Shown: one piece after another, positions 33,301 through 41,073 of the stretch
Layout: every line of letters begins with the position of its first letter
How positions within the stretch are numbered: position 1 is the stretch's first letter
From: an uncultured Lachnospiraceae bacterium
Lineage (GTDB): Bacteria > Bacillota > Clostridia > Lachnospirales > Lachnospiraceae
NCBI GenBank assembly: GCA_945868305.1
Contig: CAMBKU010000018.1
Location: 1-41,073 of the forward strand
Reading direction: 5' to 3'
DNA: 41,073 nucleotides
Program-made: the position numbers and the translations under genes
Notes under the pieces: model-generated
Seen by the model: only the letters and a program-made list of their open reading frames with translations
The model's database searches: none
What the model was told of the DNA's origin: nothing

Positions 33301-34989
33301 TCAAACAAACAGTGAAACCATTTCCTGTCGTTCTACATCAACAAGTCCCCTGGTAGTCATCTTTATCTTCGGAATCACCGGAAGGCTTACAAATGCCATC
33401 GTCATAAAAGGTTCTATATGTTCCGGCACACCTAGGCTATGGATTGCCCGGCGGATGTGTTCATTTTCTTTTGCAGCCTCTAAAGCAGAAAGCTCGCTCA
33501 TCAATCCTCCAATCGGCAAAGGCATTCTGGCAAGCACTGCACCGTCAGCCACTACGATAAGCCCTCCTCCCATTGCGCGTATCCCATTTGCCGCAACCAC
33601 CATATCCCTTTCATCTGCACCGAGTACAATTAAATTGTGGGCATCATGGGAAACAGAAGAAGCAATCGCTCCTTTTTTCATCCCTATACCGGATAAGAAT
33701 CCCAGACCAATATGCCCGGTAGAAAGATGTCGCTCTATAACGGCAAGTTTCAGAATATCCCGCTCCAAATCAATCCCATTGCCATGCAAAAAATCAATTT
33801 CTGCAATCATCTCCTCTGTAAGAAGCTGCGATGGAATTGTCTTTATGACGCGACACTTTTCTCCTTTTGGCTCTATATAAAAATCCTTTTCACACAATTC
33901 ACTCAGACAAAATGAGTTGCGGACTGCTTTCCAAATATCATGGCGGACTGACGGCTGTTTAAACTCACTCATCTTTCCATGATTTACCATTTTCTCTCCG
34001 TGATAATAAACATCGCATATCTGCACGTTTGAAAGATCAGAGAGTACAAGAATATCCGCTATATATCCAGGGGCAACCGCTCCTGTATCTTTCAATCCAA
34101 AACACTGCGCCGCCTGAATCGTCGCCATCTGAATACCTGTAATAACAGATTTTCCAGCCTCCACTGCTTTGCGAATCATACCATCTATATGTCCTTTTTC
34201 AAGTAAATCAGCCGGATGCCGATCATCTGTTACAAGCAGGCAGCGGTTTGACCATGGTTTTTCAAAAAGCGGCAACAGATCTGCCAGATTCCGTGCTGCT
34301 GTTCCCTCCCGAATCATCACCCACTGCCCTTTTCGTATGCGTTCCTTCGCCTCCTCAACAGAAGAACATTCATGATCATCATTAATACCAGCTGCAATAT
34401 ATTTGTCCAATGCCTTACCGGACAGCAACGGTGCATGACCATTGACTAATTTTCCACGCTTCCTTGCATCCGCAATTTTACGAAGAATTTTTTCGTCATC
34501 TGCAAGTACACCAGGATAATTCATCATTTCTCCCAGTCCAAGTACCCGGGGATGCTGATAAAGCGGCTCTAAATTCTCTGCTTCCAGCACTGCGCCGGAT
34601 TCATCGAACCGCGTGGCCGGTACACACGAAGGCAGCATCATGTAAACAGTCATCGGGAGCTGCTCACTCGCCTCAAGCATATAGCCAATTCCCGACCTGC
34701 CGCTCACATTGGCAATCTCATGGGGATCTGCCACAACAGCAGTTGTCCCACGAGGAACAACTGCCCTCGCAAACTCATAAGGAGAAAGCATCGTACTTTC
34801 AATATGGATATGTCCGTCGATAAAACCGGGACAGATATATTTTCCACTGACGTCCTCTGCGATATCGGCCTCATTATCTTCATAATCCCCCACACCAAGA
34901 ATCCTTTCCTCTCCTATTAAAACATTTGTTTTTTCTATTTCTCCGGTAAATACATTGATAACAAAACCATTTTTTAAAAGTATTTTCAT
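33301..34989 (-). CDS. ade: Adenine deaminase
   Basis: This 562-residue amidohydrolase deaminates adenine to hypoxanthine for purine salvage. The metal-binding PGFIDGHIHIESTMLSP, VADPHEIANVSG, NGHAPLLSGKALDKYIAAGINDDHE and DILVLSDL segments are present. The C-terminal Ade-specific domain has HDAHNLIVLGADERDM and MGGGLIVV. The length matches the family. Its GAGGAAT ribosome binding site precedes the ATG. It sits between the TlpA-like gene and the exporter without apparent coupling and is not near the pur genes. Confidence 0.95.
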   Translation of the reverse strand: MKILLKNGFVINVFTGEIEKTNVLIGEERILGVGDYEDNEADIAEDVSGKYICPGFIDGHIHIESTMLSPYEFARAVVPRGTTAVVADPHEIANVSGRSGIGYMLEASEQLPMTVYMMLPSCVPATRFDESGAVLEAENLEPLYQHPRVLGLGEMMNYPGVLADDEKILRKIADARKRGKLVNGHAPLLSGKALDKYIAAGINDDHECSSVEEAKERIRKGQWVMIREGTAARNLADLLPLFEKPWSNRCLLVTDDRHPADLLEKGHIDGMIRKAVEAGKSVITGIQMATIQAAQCFGLKDTGAVAPGYIADILVLSDLSNVQICDVYYHGEKMVNHGKMSEFKQPSVRHDIWKAVRNSFCLSELCEKDFYIEPKGEKCRVIKTIPSQLLTEEMIAEIDFLHGNGIDLERDILKLAVIERHLSTGHIGLGFLSGIGMKKGAIASSVSHDAHNLIVLGADERDMVVAANGIRAMGGGLIVVADGAVLARMPLPIGGLMSELSALEAAKENEHIRRAIHSLGVPEHIEPFMTMAFVSLPVIPKIKMTTRGLVDVERQEMVSLFV

Positions 34990-35022
34990 TTCGTCATTCC
35001 TCTGCCAGTCATTTTTTAATAT

Positions 35023-36264
35023 CTACTGTTCTAATCCGCTGTTAATATAATCCAGATAGTACTGCGTCACATCTTCGTCAGATGGTACTCCAATCAAAGG
35101 CGTACCTACCAAATTTCCTTCACTATCTACAAGGAATGTTGTCGGAAATGCAGATACATATTCCATAACTGATTGTGTGAGTTCGTCACCAGCTACCAAT
35201 ACCGCATATTTCATTCCTGCTTTTTCAGCCAGCTCTTTTGCAAGCTCGCCCTCTTCTGCTGCGTCTTCACAAATAGAAATAATGTTGGCATTTTCCGGGA
35301 GTTTTTCATATGCTACTGCAATATCGGGTAATTCCTTACGACAAGGTCCGCACCAGGTCGCCCAGACATTCACCATCGTTACATCATAATCCTTTAAAAT
35401 ATCTTGCGTGACCGTATTTCCTTCAATATCTGTTGTCTCAAACTGCGACATACTTATCCCGGCTGCCTGCTCCTTCATTTCCTGTTTTTCTGCCTCATAA
35501 TCATGCTCATGCTCCGGGAAAAGAATCAGATTTGCCCTGATATCCTCTAATGAATCCAACATCACCTGTATATCCTTAAGCTCTGTCTCTGAAAATCCTT
35601 CTGCCGGAAGAACATCATTATAAACAAAATAGTACTCTTTCCCTGCAAAGTTTCCGATTTTCTCCGCATTTGCAAAACGAGTTCCGTAATCACTGTCGGA
35701 AAAAAGCGGAGTACTGTCTCCTTCCGCTCTGCTGTAAACACCAAACACAGGAAAACCGTCTTTTATCATTTTCTCGTAACACTCTCCAATCTCCTCATTG
35801 GAAGAATCACTGTCTTCATATACTTCATAAAACTGTTCCACAGAAGTATCCGTATTGAAGACAATTGCAACCTGACCGGAAGATAAAGTGTCTGAATTCA
35901 AATGATTGCCAATATTCTCCGAGCCATTTTCCTCCCAACTATCTAAAACAACCAGTCCCATACCTGATTCTTCCAAAAGATATGAGCCACCGGCAGTAAT
36001 CTCCTCTCCTTTCACATTTAGCATTCCTTCATCCTGGTATTCTTCATTGAAATAGACATCCTTCCATTCTCCTTCTACAAGCTTGATAGTTCCCTCGACG
36101 GCAGGCTCGTCTGTATTTACTTTCTCAGTGTTCGTTTCCTCAGTCTTTATACTGTCCTGTGTTTGCACCGCCGCATTCTCCTTAGCCTGCCCACCGCAGC
36201 CTGCCACTGTCCCCGTCACCAATACCATAGCTAACAAAATTACTGCCACCTTTTCTCTTTTCAT
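35023..36264 (-). CDS. TlpA-like thioredoxin-domain lipoprotein
   Basis: The 413-residue lipoprotein has a signal peptide with lipobox VAGC, then an acidic linker. A middle domain of about 200 residues follows that I do not recognise, then a TlpA/ResA-type thioredoxin domain (about 280-410). The active site is NVWATWCGPCRKELPDIA. The cis-Pro region reads SAFPTTFLVD. It would act outside the membrane as a thiol-disulfide reductant. The upstream NapH-like protein and CXXC peptide probably supply electrons. The substrate protein is not apparent. Confidence 0.88.
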   Translation of the reverse strand: MKREKVAVILLAMVLVTGTVAGCGGQAKENAAVQTQDSIKTEETNTEKVNTDEPAVEGTIKLVEGEWKDVYFNEEYQDEGMLNVKGEEITAGGSYLLEESGMGLVVLDSWEENGSENIGNHLNSDTLSSGQVAIVFNTDTSVEQFYEVYEDSDSSNEEIGECYEKMIKDGFPVFGVYSRAEGDSTPLFSDSDYGTRFANAEKIGNFAGKEYYFVYNDVLPAEGFSETELKDIQVMLDSLEDIRANLILFPEHEHDYEAEKQEMKEQAAGISMSQFETTDIEGNTVTQDILKDYDVTMVNVWATWCGPCRKELPDIAVAYEKLPENANIISICEDAAEEGELAKELAEKAGMKYAVLVAGDELTQSVMEYVSAFPTTFLVDSEGNLVGTPLIGVPSDEDVTQYYLDYINSGLEQ

Positions 36265-36304
36265 AAAAATCCCTTCTTTTCTGTTTTATTAAAATATAAT
36301 TTTC

Positions 36305-37156
36305 TCACATACCCTTACTTTCTCCGTGAATGCACCCTTTCGGACAGGCATCCATACATGCACCGCACCGGATACATTCCGGTGAATTAATCTCTTTTGT
36401 AACTTCTACTCCCATCTTGCAGGCTCTCTCGCACACCCCACAATCCACACACTGTTCCTTATCCACCGACAGACGGTACAGGCTGAATTTATGAAAAAAA
36501 GAATAGAAAGCCCCAAGAGGACACAGATATTTACAAAAAGGTCTGTAAATGAGTATTGCCAAAACCATAATTACAATCAGTACCGTAAGCTTCCATTGAA
36601 ACAATGCTCCTATCGTTTGTCTGAGCCCTTCATTTTTTATCAATAATGGGATTCCCCCTCCTAATGTTCCTGCCGGACATACATACTTGCAAAAATAGGT
36701 TGTCCCAAATCCAAATTCATCCCGAATCAATGTCGGAAGCAAAATGACAAGTAAAAACAATACCACATACTTTAAATAGCGCAGGCATTTGTCCACTTTC
36801 CCCGGCACATTTAGCTTCTTTGCCGGTATTTTATAAAGCAAATCCTGTAACAAACCGAAGGGACATAAGAAACCGCATACCACTCTTCCAAGCAAAATAC
36901 CAAAAAGCATCAACATTCCAAGCACATAAAATGACACCCTGTATTTATACCCGCTGACAATTGACTGCAGAGAACCAATAGGGCAGGCTCCCAATGCACC
37001 CGGGCAGGAATAGCAGTTTAAAACTGGAACGCATAAGGCTTTTGACTTTCCGGTAAATATACTTCCTCTTTGAAATCCTATGGCGTATCCGTTCACAAGT
37101 ACGGCTGCAATTAGCTGAATAAAACTTCTTTTGGTTGTTTTTTTTATCTTCTTCAT
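36305..37156 (-). CDS. NapH/CcoG-like 4Fe-4S membrane protein
   Basis: The 283-residue protein has about five membrane helices and four Cys-rich segments. An N-terminal CVPVLNCYSCPGALGACPIG lies outside or near the membrane. Internal GFLCPFGLLQDLLYK and CKYLCPLGAFYSF motifs are typical of NapH/MauN/NosR-like proteins. A C-terminal pair of ferredoxin clusters is visible: CVDCGVCERACKMG and CIRCGACMDACPKG. It should move electrons from cytoplasmic donors across the membrane. It starts 5 bases downstream of the CXXC micropeptide stop and 40 bases ahead of the TlpA-like lipoprotein, which suggests one redox relay. Confidence 0.88.
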   Translation of the reverse strand: MKKIKKTTKRSFIQLIAAVLVNGYAIGFQRGSIFTGKSKALCVPVLNCYSCPGALGACPIGSLQSIVSGYKYRVSFYVLGMLMLFGILLGRVVCGFLCPFGLLQDLLYKIPAKKLNVPGKVDKCLRYLKYVVLFLLVILLPTLIRDEFGFGTTYFCKYVCPAGTLGGGIPLLIKNEGLRQTIGALFQWKLTVLIVIMVLAILIYRPFCKYLCPLGAFYSFFHKFSLYRLSVDKEQCVDCGVCERACKMGVEVTKEINSPECIRCGACMDACPKGCIHGESKGM

Positions 37157-37160
37157 ATGT

Positions 37161-37307
37161 TCATCCTATTCCGATGCACTGAAGACAGATGTTCGTTGCC
37201 TTCTTTTCCACATCTTTATGCTCGCCTCTTATCACGCCTATTCCGATGCACAGCACTGCTGCAAGTAAAACAGCGCATCTTACAACCCAAAGTTTTCTTT
37301 TTTTCAT
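37161..37307 (-). CDS. CXXC membrane micropeptide (CD1871A-like)
   Basis: A 48-residue reading frame begins MKKRKLWVVRCAVLLAAVLC and ends ATNICLQCIGIG. A GGGGAGGTG site lies 8 bases before the ATG. It has a single membrane helix (about 6-25) and a C-terminal CxxC, the layout of the small clostridial family I recall as CD1871A-type CXXC proteins. These are encoded beside ferredoxin-like membrane proteins and thioredoxins. The stop (TGA, 37161-37163) is 5 bases from the NapH-like start. It would be a membrane-tethered thiol carrier between that protein and the TlpA-like lipoprotein; this is inference. Confidence 0.75.
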   Translation of the reverse strand: MKKRKLWVVRCAVLLAAVLCIGIGVIRGEHKDVEKKATNICLQCIGIG

Positions 37308-37346
37308 TCTTTTCGCACCTCCCCGGATTTTCGTCTGTCACTTTCG

Positions 37347-38123
37347 CTAATCTTCATGTACATCCAGTTGTCTGTAAGGAATCCTCATCCCCGACTTTTC
37401 GAGTCCCTCCTGTATGATTTTTATAGCTGCGCGCCTCATATCCGGTTTCTTCTCCGGCTGACAGAAAAAACGCATCTTATAAATTACCGCTGAATCGTCA
37501 AACCTTTCTGTTCCCTTGTATATACTGCTGTCGATTCCCTCTACTGCCGCAATTTTTTGACTTATTTCCTGCATAATTTTATGTACTTTTCTGACATCTT
37601 CATCATAGGATAACGGAATATCAATATCTACCATGGGGGAACATTTCCTGATTTCAGAAATATTCCGATTGCAAACCGTCATAACCGATTGATCATATAT
37701 ACTTTTTATCTTTGTCGTTCTTACCGAAAACCCTGTTATGACGCCTTCGATTCCCCGATATTCCACTACATCTCCCACGGAAAAAAAGCTTTCTGTAATA
37801 ATATTGATACCCATAATCACATCTTTAAGCACATCCTGTAGTGCCAGACCCACAATCGCGCTGGCAATTCCCAGTCCGGCAATGGCAGAACTTACATTAA
37901 TTCCATTTAACTGTAAGACAACAAGTACGGTAGCACATATTACTACATACTTAAAAATACCTATCAGTACACGGACAACTGTCCGCTTCTCCCTGTCCAT
38001 ATCTGCCACATATTTTGCATATGCTTTTTTACAAAGCCGCCACACAATAATTACAAATAGAATAACAACTATACTAAGGAGTAAACTCACCAAAGTTTTT
38101 GGGGCTATTATTTCCTCTATCAT
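37347..38123 (-). CDS. MscS-family mechanosensitive channel
   Basis: The 258-residue small-conductance channel has membrane helices at about 8-28 and 52-72. The pore helix reads VSSAIAGLGIASAIVGLALQDVLKDVIMGI, then a beta domain (FSVGDVVEYRGIEGVITGFSVRTTKI) and a C-terminal alpha/beta region. I use the ATG at 38123; a TTG at 38177 would add 18 polar residues and overlap the PAP2 gene. It would relieve turgor on osmotic downshock. It ends 40 bases before the CXXC micropeptide start. Confidence 0.9.
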   Translation of the reverse strand: MIEEIIAPKTLVSLLLSIVVILFVIIVWRLCKKAYAKYVADMDREKRTVVRVLIGIFKYVVICATVLVVLQLNGINVSSAIAGLGIASAIVGLALQDVLKDVIMGINIITESFFSVGDVVEYRGIEGVITGFSVRTTKIKSIYDQSVMTVCNRNISEIRKCSPMVDIDIPLSYDEDVRKVHKIMQEISQKIAAVEGIDSSIYKGTERFDDSAVIYKMRFFCQPEKKPDMRRAAIKIIQEGLEKSGMRIPYRQLDVHED

Positions 38124-38151
38124 CCGCTCCCACTTACCTTTCTCTGGTCTG

Positions 38152-39117
38152 CTATCGCATCCACTTTGTCTCTGCAATTTTTATCAGACATGGAAAACCT
38201 GCCATTATATACATATAAAGAATAAAAGTATTTAACAGTTTTCCCAAACATCCACCCATTTCACCTGTAGCCGTTACCGTTGCAACCAGAGGATCACAAA
38301 CAAACTTTACCAAAAGAAGCAAAAGTACGGCTCCAACAATAAAACACAATATTTTCTGCCATATTTTCTTCATAGGTTCAAACTTTATAAACCTTTTCTC
38401 CAAAAGCCAGCCACTCAAAAAACCAAGGGCACACCCGGCAGCCTTATAACAATCCTCCATCATTTTCACCGGATCTACTAAAACACTTCCGTCAGCTGCA
38501 TAATCCAAAGGATAAGGTTTCAATGTGATAAATAACAAAAACACAATACACACCACAATACCGCTCATGAAAACTATCAAATCGCGATTTTGCTTTTCTT
38601 CCACCCAATGCATCAGACGATAATCTAAAAATATCACCAGAGAACAAAGTGCACAGCTTACAATGACATCCTGCGGTGTATGCACTCCCAGATAGTTTCG
38701 GGAAAACATCACAAGTAACACTACAATCACACAAAGAATTGAAATCCACTTTCTTTTCCGTTGCCAAACCGCAATCGTTCCAAACTCTGCTGTTGCGCAC
38801 TGAGTATGTCCACTGGGAAAAGAGTAGCCCGTTGCACCTGTCATGGAATCCCCCACCGGAACAATTCGCGAATCACGAATCCATGGGCGGTACACGCAAA
38901 AAATATTTTTTAATGTCTGATTTGCCACATTTCCAAACCCGATATTCATTGCCATCATGGTTCCCGCTTTTTTATCCATGCACCAGTAGATAGCAACCAT
39001 CAGTAGATAGGCATAGGTGCTGATGACCAGCCAGGAGATTGTTTCAAAAAAAGAATCTAACACTCCTCCCGTTGCATTTCGCAATTCCTGCAACCAAAGT
39101 AAGTACGCAATATCCAT
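38152..39117 (-). CDS. PAP2-family membrane phosphatase
   Basis: This 321-residue protein contains the phosphatidic acid phosphatase type 2 motifs in order: KNIFCVYRPW (KxxxxxxRP), GYSFPSGHTQC (PSGH) and FSRNYLGVHTPQDV (SRxxxxxHxxxD). It has about seven or eight hydrophobic segments and a longer C-terminal half than minimal PAP2 enzymes. It would dephosphorylate lipid phosphates (undecaprenyl pyrophosphate or phosphatidate) at the outer membrane leaflet. It lies 28 bases ahead of the MscS gene. Confidence 0.92.
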   Translation of the reverse strand: MDIAYLLWLQELRNATGGVLDSFFETISWLVISTYAYLLMVAIYWCMDKKAGTMMAMNIGFGNVANQTLKNIFCVYRPWIRDSRIVPVGDSMTGATGYSFPSGHTQCATAEFGTIAVWQRKRKWISILCVIVVLLVMFSRNYLGVHTPQDVIVSCALCSLVIFLDYRLMHWVEEKQNRDLIVFMSGIVVCIVFLLFITLKPYPLDYAADGSVLVDPVKMMEDCYKAAGCALGFLSGWLLEKRFIKFEPMKKIWQKILCFIVGAVLLLLLVKFVCDPLVATVTATGEMGGCLGKLLNTFILYMYIMAGFPCLIKIAETKWMR

Positions 39118-39172
39118 AATACTCCTACCTTCTTTCTACGATTCATCACGGCAGTTTCAAATTCACATTCGC

Positions 39173-40273
39173 TTATTCTGCAAAGCATATCGTTATTTTA
39201 TTTCTGCCTGCTTCATAGTTATAAATCACTTTTGAAGCTATTTTCTTTACAAGATTGACAGAAAGTTCATCCCCGTCTTCTAACGGATTAAATTTTTCCC
39301 CATCATAAGTAATCTGAAGCCTTGATACCATATCTGTTTCCGAGTGTTCAATTGCAATATCTATTTTAAAGTTATTGCCCATTTTCGCCATGATATTTGT
39401 AATAACCATTTCTTCAAACGCAAGCTGAATATTCATCACAACCTTTGGCGAAAGCAGATTTTCCTTCCCAAATCTGTCAATTTCTCCCATGAACCCAATA
39501 AAATCAAAGCTCTTTGAAGTAATTTCAAGTTCTAAGGTCTTAAGCCGCTTAATAAACGCCCTCGTCTTTTCTTTCTGTGGGTTTTCAAATATCTGCTCCG
39601 GCGTTCCTTCTTCATAGATTCCGCCCTCATCCATATAAAACACTTTTGTTGAAACATCTCTTGCAAACCTCATTTCATGCGTCACGATCATCATCGTCAT
39701 ACCCTCTTTTGCAAGTGTACGGATAACTGAGAGAACCTCACTGACCATAGTAGGATCGAGTGCCGAAGTCGGTTCATCAAAAAGAAGAATCTCGGGCTTC
39801 ATTGCTATCGCTCTTGCAATAGCAATACGCTGTTTTTGGCCTCCCGAAAGCTCATCAGGAAAAGAAAGTGCCTTTCCCTCAAGCCCTACCATGCGCAACA
39901 GCTTCATTCCCTCATCATATGCCTCCTGCCTCGACTTATTTAACAATGCCACCGGGGCAGCCATAATATTCTCAATAATATTCAAGTTCGCAAAAAGATT
40001 GAAAGACTGGAAGACCATTCCCATTTTCCGGCGCACTTTACTGATATCGCACTTCGGATTCGTAATGACCTCTCCATCAACAGTAACCGTTCCTGCAGTA
40101 GGCTCCTCCAGCTGGTTTAAGCAGCGTAAAAACGTTGATTTTCCTGTTCCCGAAGGACCTATGATGGAAATTACATCCCCTTTGTAAATTTCTGTCGAGA
40201 CATCCTTAAGCGGTGTCACATTCGGATATTCCTTCTTTAAGTGCTCTATTTTAATGAAACATTCTTTACTCAT
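39173..40273 (-). CDS. Amino acid ABC ATPase fused to RsbW-like GHKL domain
   Basis: The 366-residue protein has a standard GlnQ-type ABC domain (1 to about 245): [70 protein letters not shown]. Residues about 250-366 form an unusual extension. It has [16 protein letters not shown] (N-box-like, E287/E288 and N294), [12 protein letters not shown] (G1-like, D324) and a terminal GRNKITICF strand. The order and spacing resemble HATPase_c_2 anti-sigma kinases such as RsbW. The usual DDG is YDG and the later glycine-rich lid is poor, so ATP binding is uncertain. It overlaps the permease gene by 8 bases. Confidence 0.8.
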   Translation of the reverse strand: MSKECFIKIEHLKKEYPNVTPLKDVSTEIYKGDVISIIGPSGTGKSTFLRCLNQLEEPTAGTVTVDGEVITNPKCDISKVRRKMGMVFQSFNLFANLNIIENIMAAPVALLNKSRQEAYDEGMKLLRMVGLEGKALSFPDELSGGQKQRIAIARAIAMKPEILLFDEPTSALDPTMVSEVLSVIRTLAKEGMTMMIVTHEMRFARDVSTKVFYMDEGGIYEEGTPEQIFENPQKEKTRAFIKRLKTLELEITSKSFDFIGFMGEIDRFGKENLLSPKVVMNIQLAFEEMVITNIMAKMGNNFKIDIAIEHSETDMVSRLQITYDGEKFNPLEDGDELSVNLVKKIASKVIYNYEAGRNKITICFAE

Positions 40274-41073
40274 TTATCTTCACTCCTTTCACTCCTGCTT
40301 TTTTCTTCTTTGGATTTACCTTAATTTCAACTCTGCTAAGGAGCAGTGTTAGCACCCATGCAAGAATAAAATAGATCACAGCAGTTACGATAAGTGGGAA
40401 AAACGCTTCATAAGTGCGGCTTCTTATAATATCACTCATTTTGGTTAAATCCTGAATCGCAATATAGCCGACAATCGAAGTTCCCTTTAAAAGAGAGACA
40501 ATTTCACCTTTATAAACAGGCAAAAATCTCACTGCTGCCTGCGGAAAAATGAATTTAAAGAATGCCTGATTTTCGGTATATCCTAATGCCAGTGCAGCTT
40601 CTCTTTGCCCCGGATCAATCGATTCAATACCGGAACGCATCATTTCTGAAACGTAGGCTGCAAGATTTAAGGAAAATCCTATTACTGCAACAAATATCGA
40701 ATTAAGCCCCGAATTACCAAATACCACATAATAAAGTATCATTAAAAGCACAACCATCGGCATACCCTGTAAAAGCCTTACATAAATATCCGAAATCTTT
40801 ATCGCAAGTCTGCTTTCTGTTCTCCGGAACATACAGATTAAAAATGCAAGTATCGTTCCAAATATAGCCGAAAGCAAAGTAATAATAAGTGTTGTTCCGA
40901 TACCCTTTACAATCAGCTTCCAACGGTCTTCTCTTATAAAGTTTTTCTGAAAACTCTCTGCAATTCCTGCAAAAAATCCCTGATTATCTTCTGCTGCCTC
41001 TCCATCTTCTGCTAGCAGATCTGCTTTCCGCACTGCTAACACAATATTGCTTTCATAATTTGGTTCAGAAAAA
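40266..41073 (-). CDS. Amino acid ABC permease, probably fused to a binding domain (5' end beyond window)
   Basis: The permease core ([37 protein letters not shown], and the EAA loop [26 protein letters not shown]) is a HisM/GlnP-type domain. A GTG at 41042 could be a start, but the frame stays open to the window edge with [14 protein letters not shown]. The segment [27 protein letters not shown] ahead of the first helix resembles linkers in clostridial proteins that carry a substrate-binding domain fused before the permease. I therefore treat it as partial. It pairs with the ABC-GHKL ATPase that follows. Confidence 0.8.
   Translation of the reverse strand, partial: FSEPNYESNIVLAVRKADLLAEDGEAAEDNQGFFAGIAESFQKNFIREDRWKLIVKGIGTTLIITLLSAIFGTILAFLICMFRRTESRLAIKISDIYVRLLQGMPMVVLLMILYYVVFGNSGLNSIFVAVIGFSLNLAAYVSEMMRSGIESIDPGQREAALALGYTENQAFFKFIFPQAAVRFLPVYKGEIVSLLKGTSIVGYIAIQDLTKMSDIIRSRTYEAFFPLIVTAVIYFILAWVLTLLLSRVEIKVNPKKKKAGVKGVKINE

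Noticed and set aside
38124..38177. An upstream TTG start for the MscS gene
   Set aside because: It adds 18 polar residues before the first helix and overlaps the PAP2 coding region. The ATG at 38123 directly precedes a normal MscS N-terminus.

Overview
The window looks like chromosome of a gut-type Clostridia, most likely Lachnospiraceae. The basis is moderate AT-richness, strong GGAGG-type ribosome binding sites, lipoprotein-anchored ABC binding proteins, and small Lachnospiraceae-style families (a DUF6142-like membrane protein and a CD1871A-like CXXC peptide). All protein-coding genes but one lie on the minus strand, so transcription runs from high to low coordinates. I find 40 genes, no tRNA or rRNA, no CRISPR array, no insertion sequence and no phage genes. 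No stretch longer than about 300 bases lacks a gene. Species and family assignments are inferences from the sequence alone.

Region 1 (1-8880) is a probable guanidino-compound island. Two agmatinase-like ureohydrolases are transcribed divergently from 7671 and 7929. A polar amino-acid-type ABC importer follows on the minus strand (lipoprotein binding protein, two permeases, ATPase), then a PAS/AAA+/TyrR-like regulator, a third, more distant ureohydrolase, a cytidylate-kinase-like protein and a ferritin-like diiron protein. The 257-base divergent intergenic region carries two perfect 16-bp palindromes (TATTCA-N4-TGAATA) plus weaker copies, a near-consensus leftward promoter and a rightward -10 with no good -35. 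The regulator lacks the sigma-54 contact loop and key ATPase residues, so it probably acts as a ligand-responsive sigma-70 regulator. The binding protein keeps the carboxylate-binding Arg, but the usual ammonium-binding Asp is Asn. This fits omega-guanidino acids better than alpha-amino acids, and it is an inference.

Region 2 (9025-24030) holds purine genes split in two: purM-purN-purD at 9025-11993 and purE at 21407-21913. Between them lie (a) a two-gene unit, a coiled-coil/resolvase-type HTH protein with a HipA-like C-terminal module followed by a 4-base-overlapping compact HipA-like kinase, and (b) a seven-gene operon: metN-metI, an L-2-hydroxyacid dehydrogenase, metQ, a GlcD-type FAD 2-hydroxyacid oxidase, a class I aminotransferase and an M20 amidohydrolase. 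Together these could import 2-hydroxy, 2-oxo or N-acyl forms of an amino acid (methionine is the obvious candidate) and convert them to the L-amino acid. An M29 aminopeptidase with an extra N-terminal domain lies upstream of purE.

Region 3 (24082-34989) is mostly ordinary: DUF6142-like and VanZ-like membrane proteins, pyrE, an unknown lipoprotein, a chemoreceptor, a flavodoxin-fold oxidoreductase, a MacB/FtsX-type ABC exporter whose large permease carries three tandem extracellular repeats, and adenine deaminase.

Region 4 (35023-41073) contains an extracytoplasmic thiol-redox set (CXXC micropeptide, NapH-like ferredoxin membrane protein, TlpA-like lipoprotein), an MscS channel and a PAP2 phosphatase. 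It ends with an amino acid importer whose ATPase is fused to an RsbW-like GHKL domain and whose permease is apparently fused to a binding domain that runs off the window.
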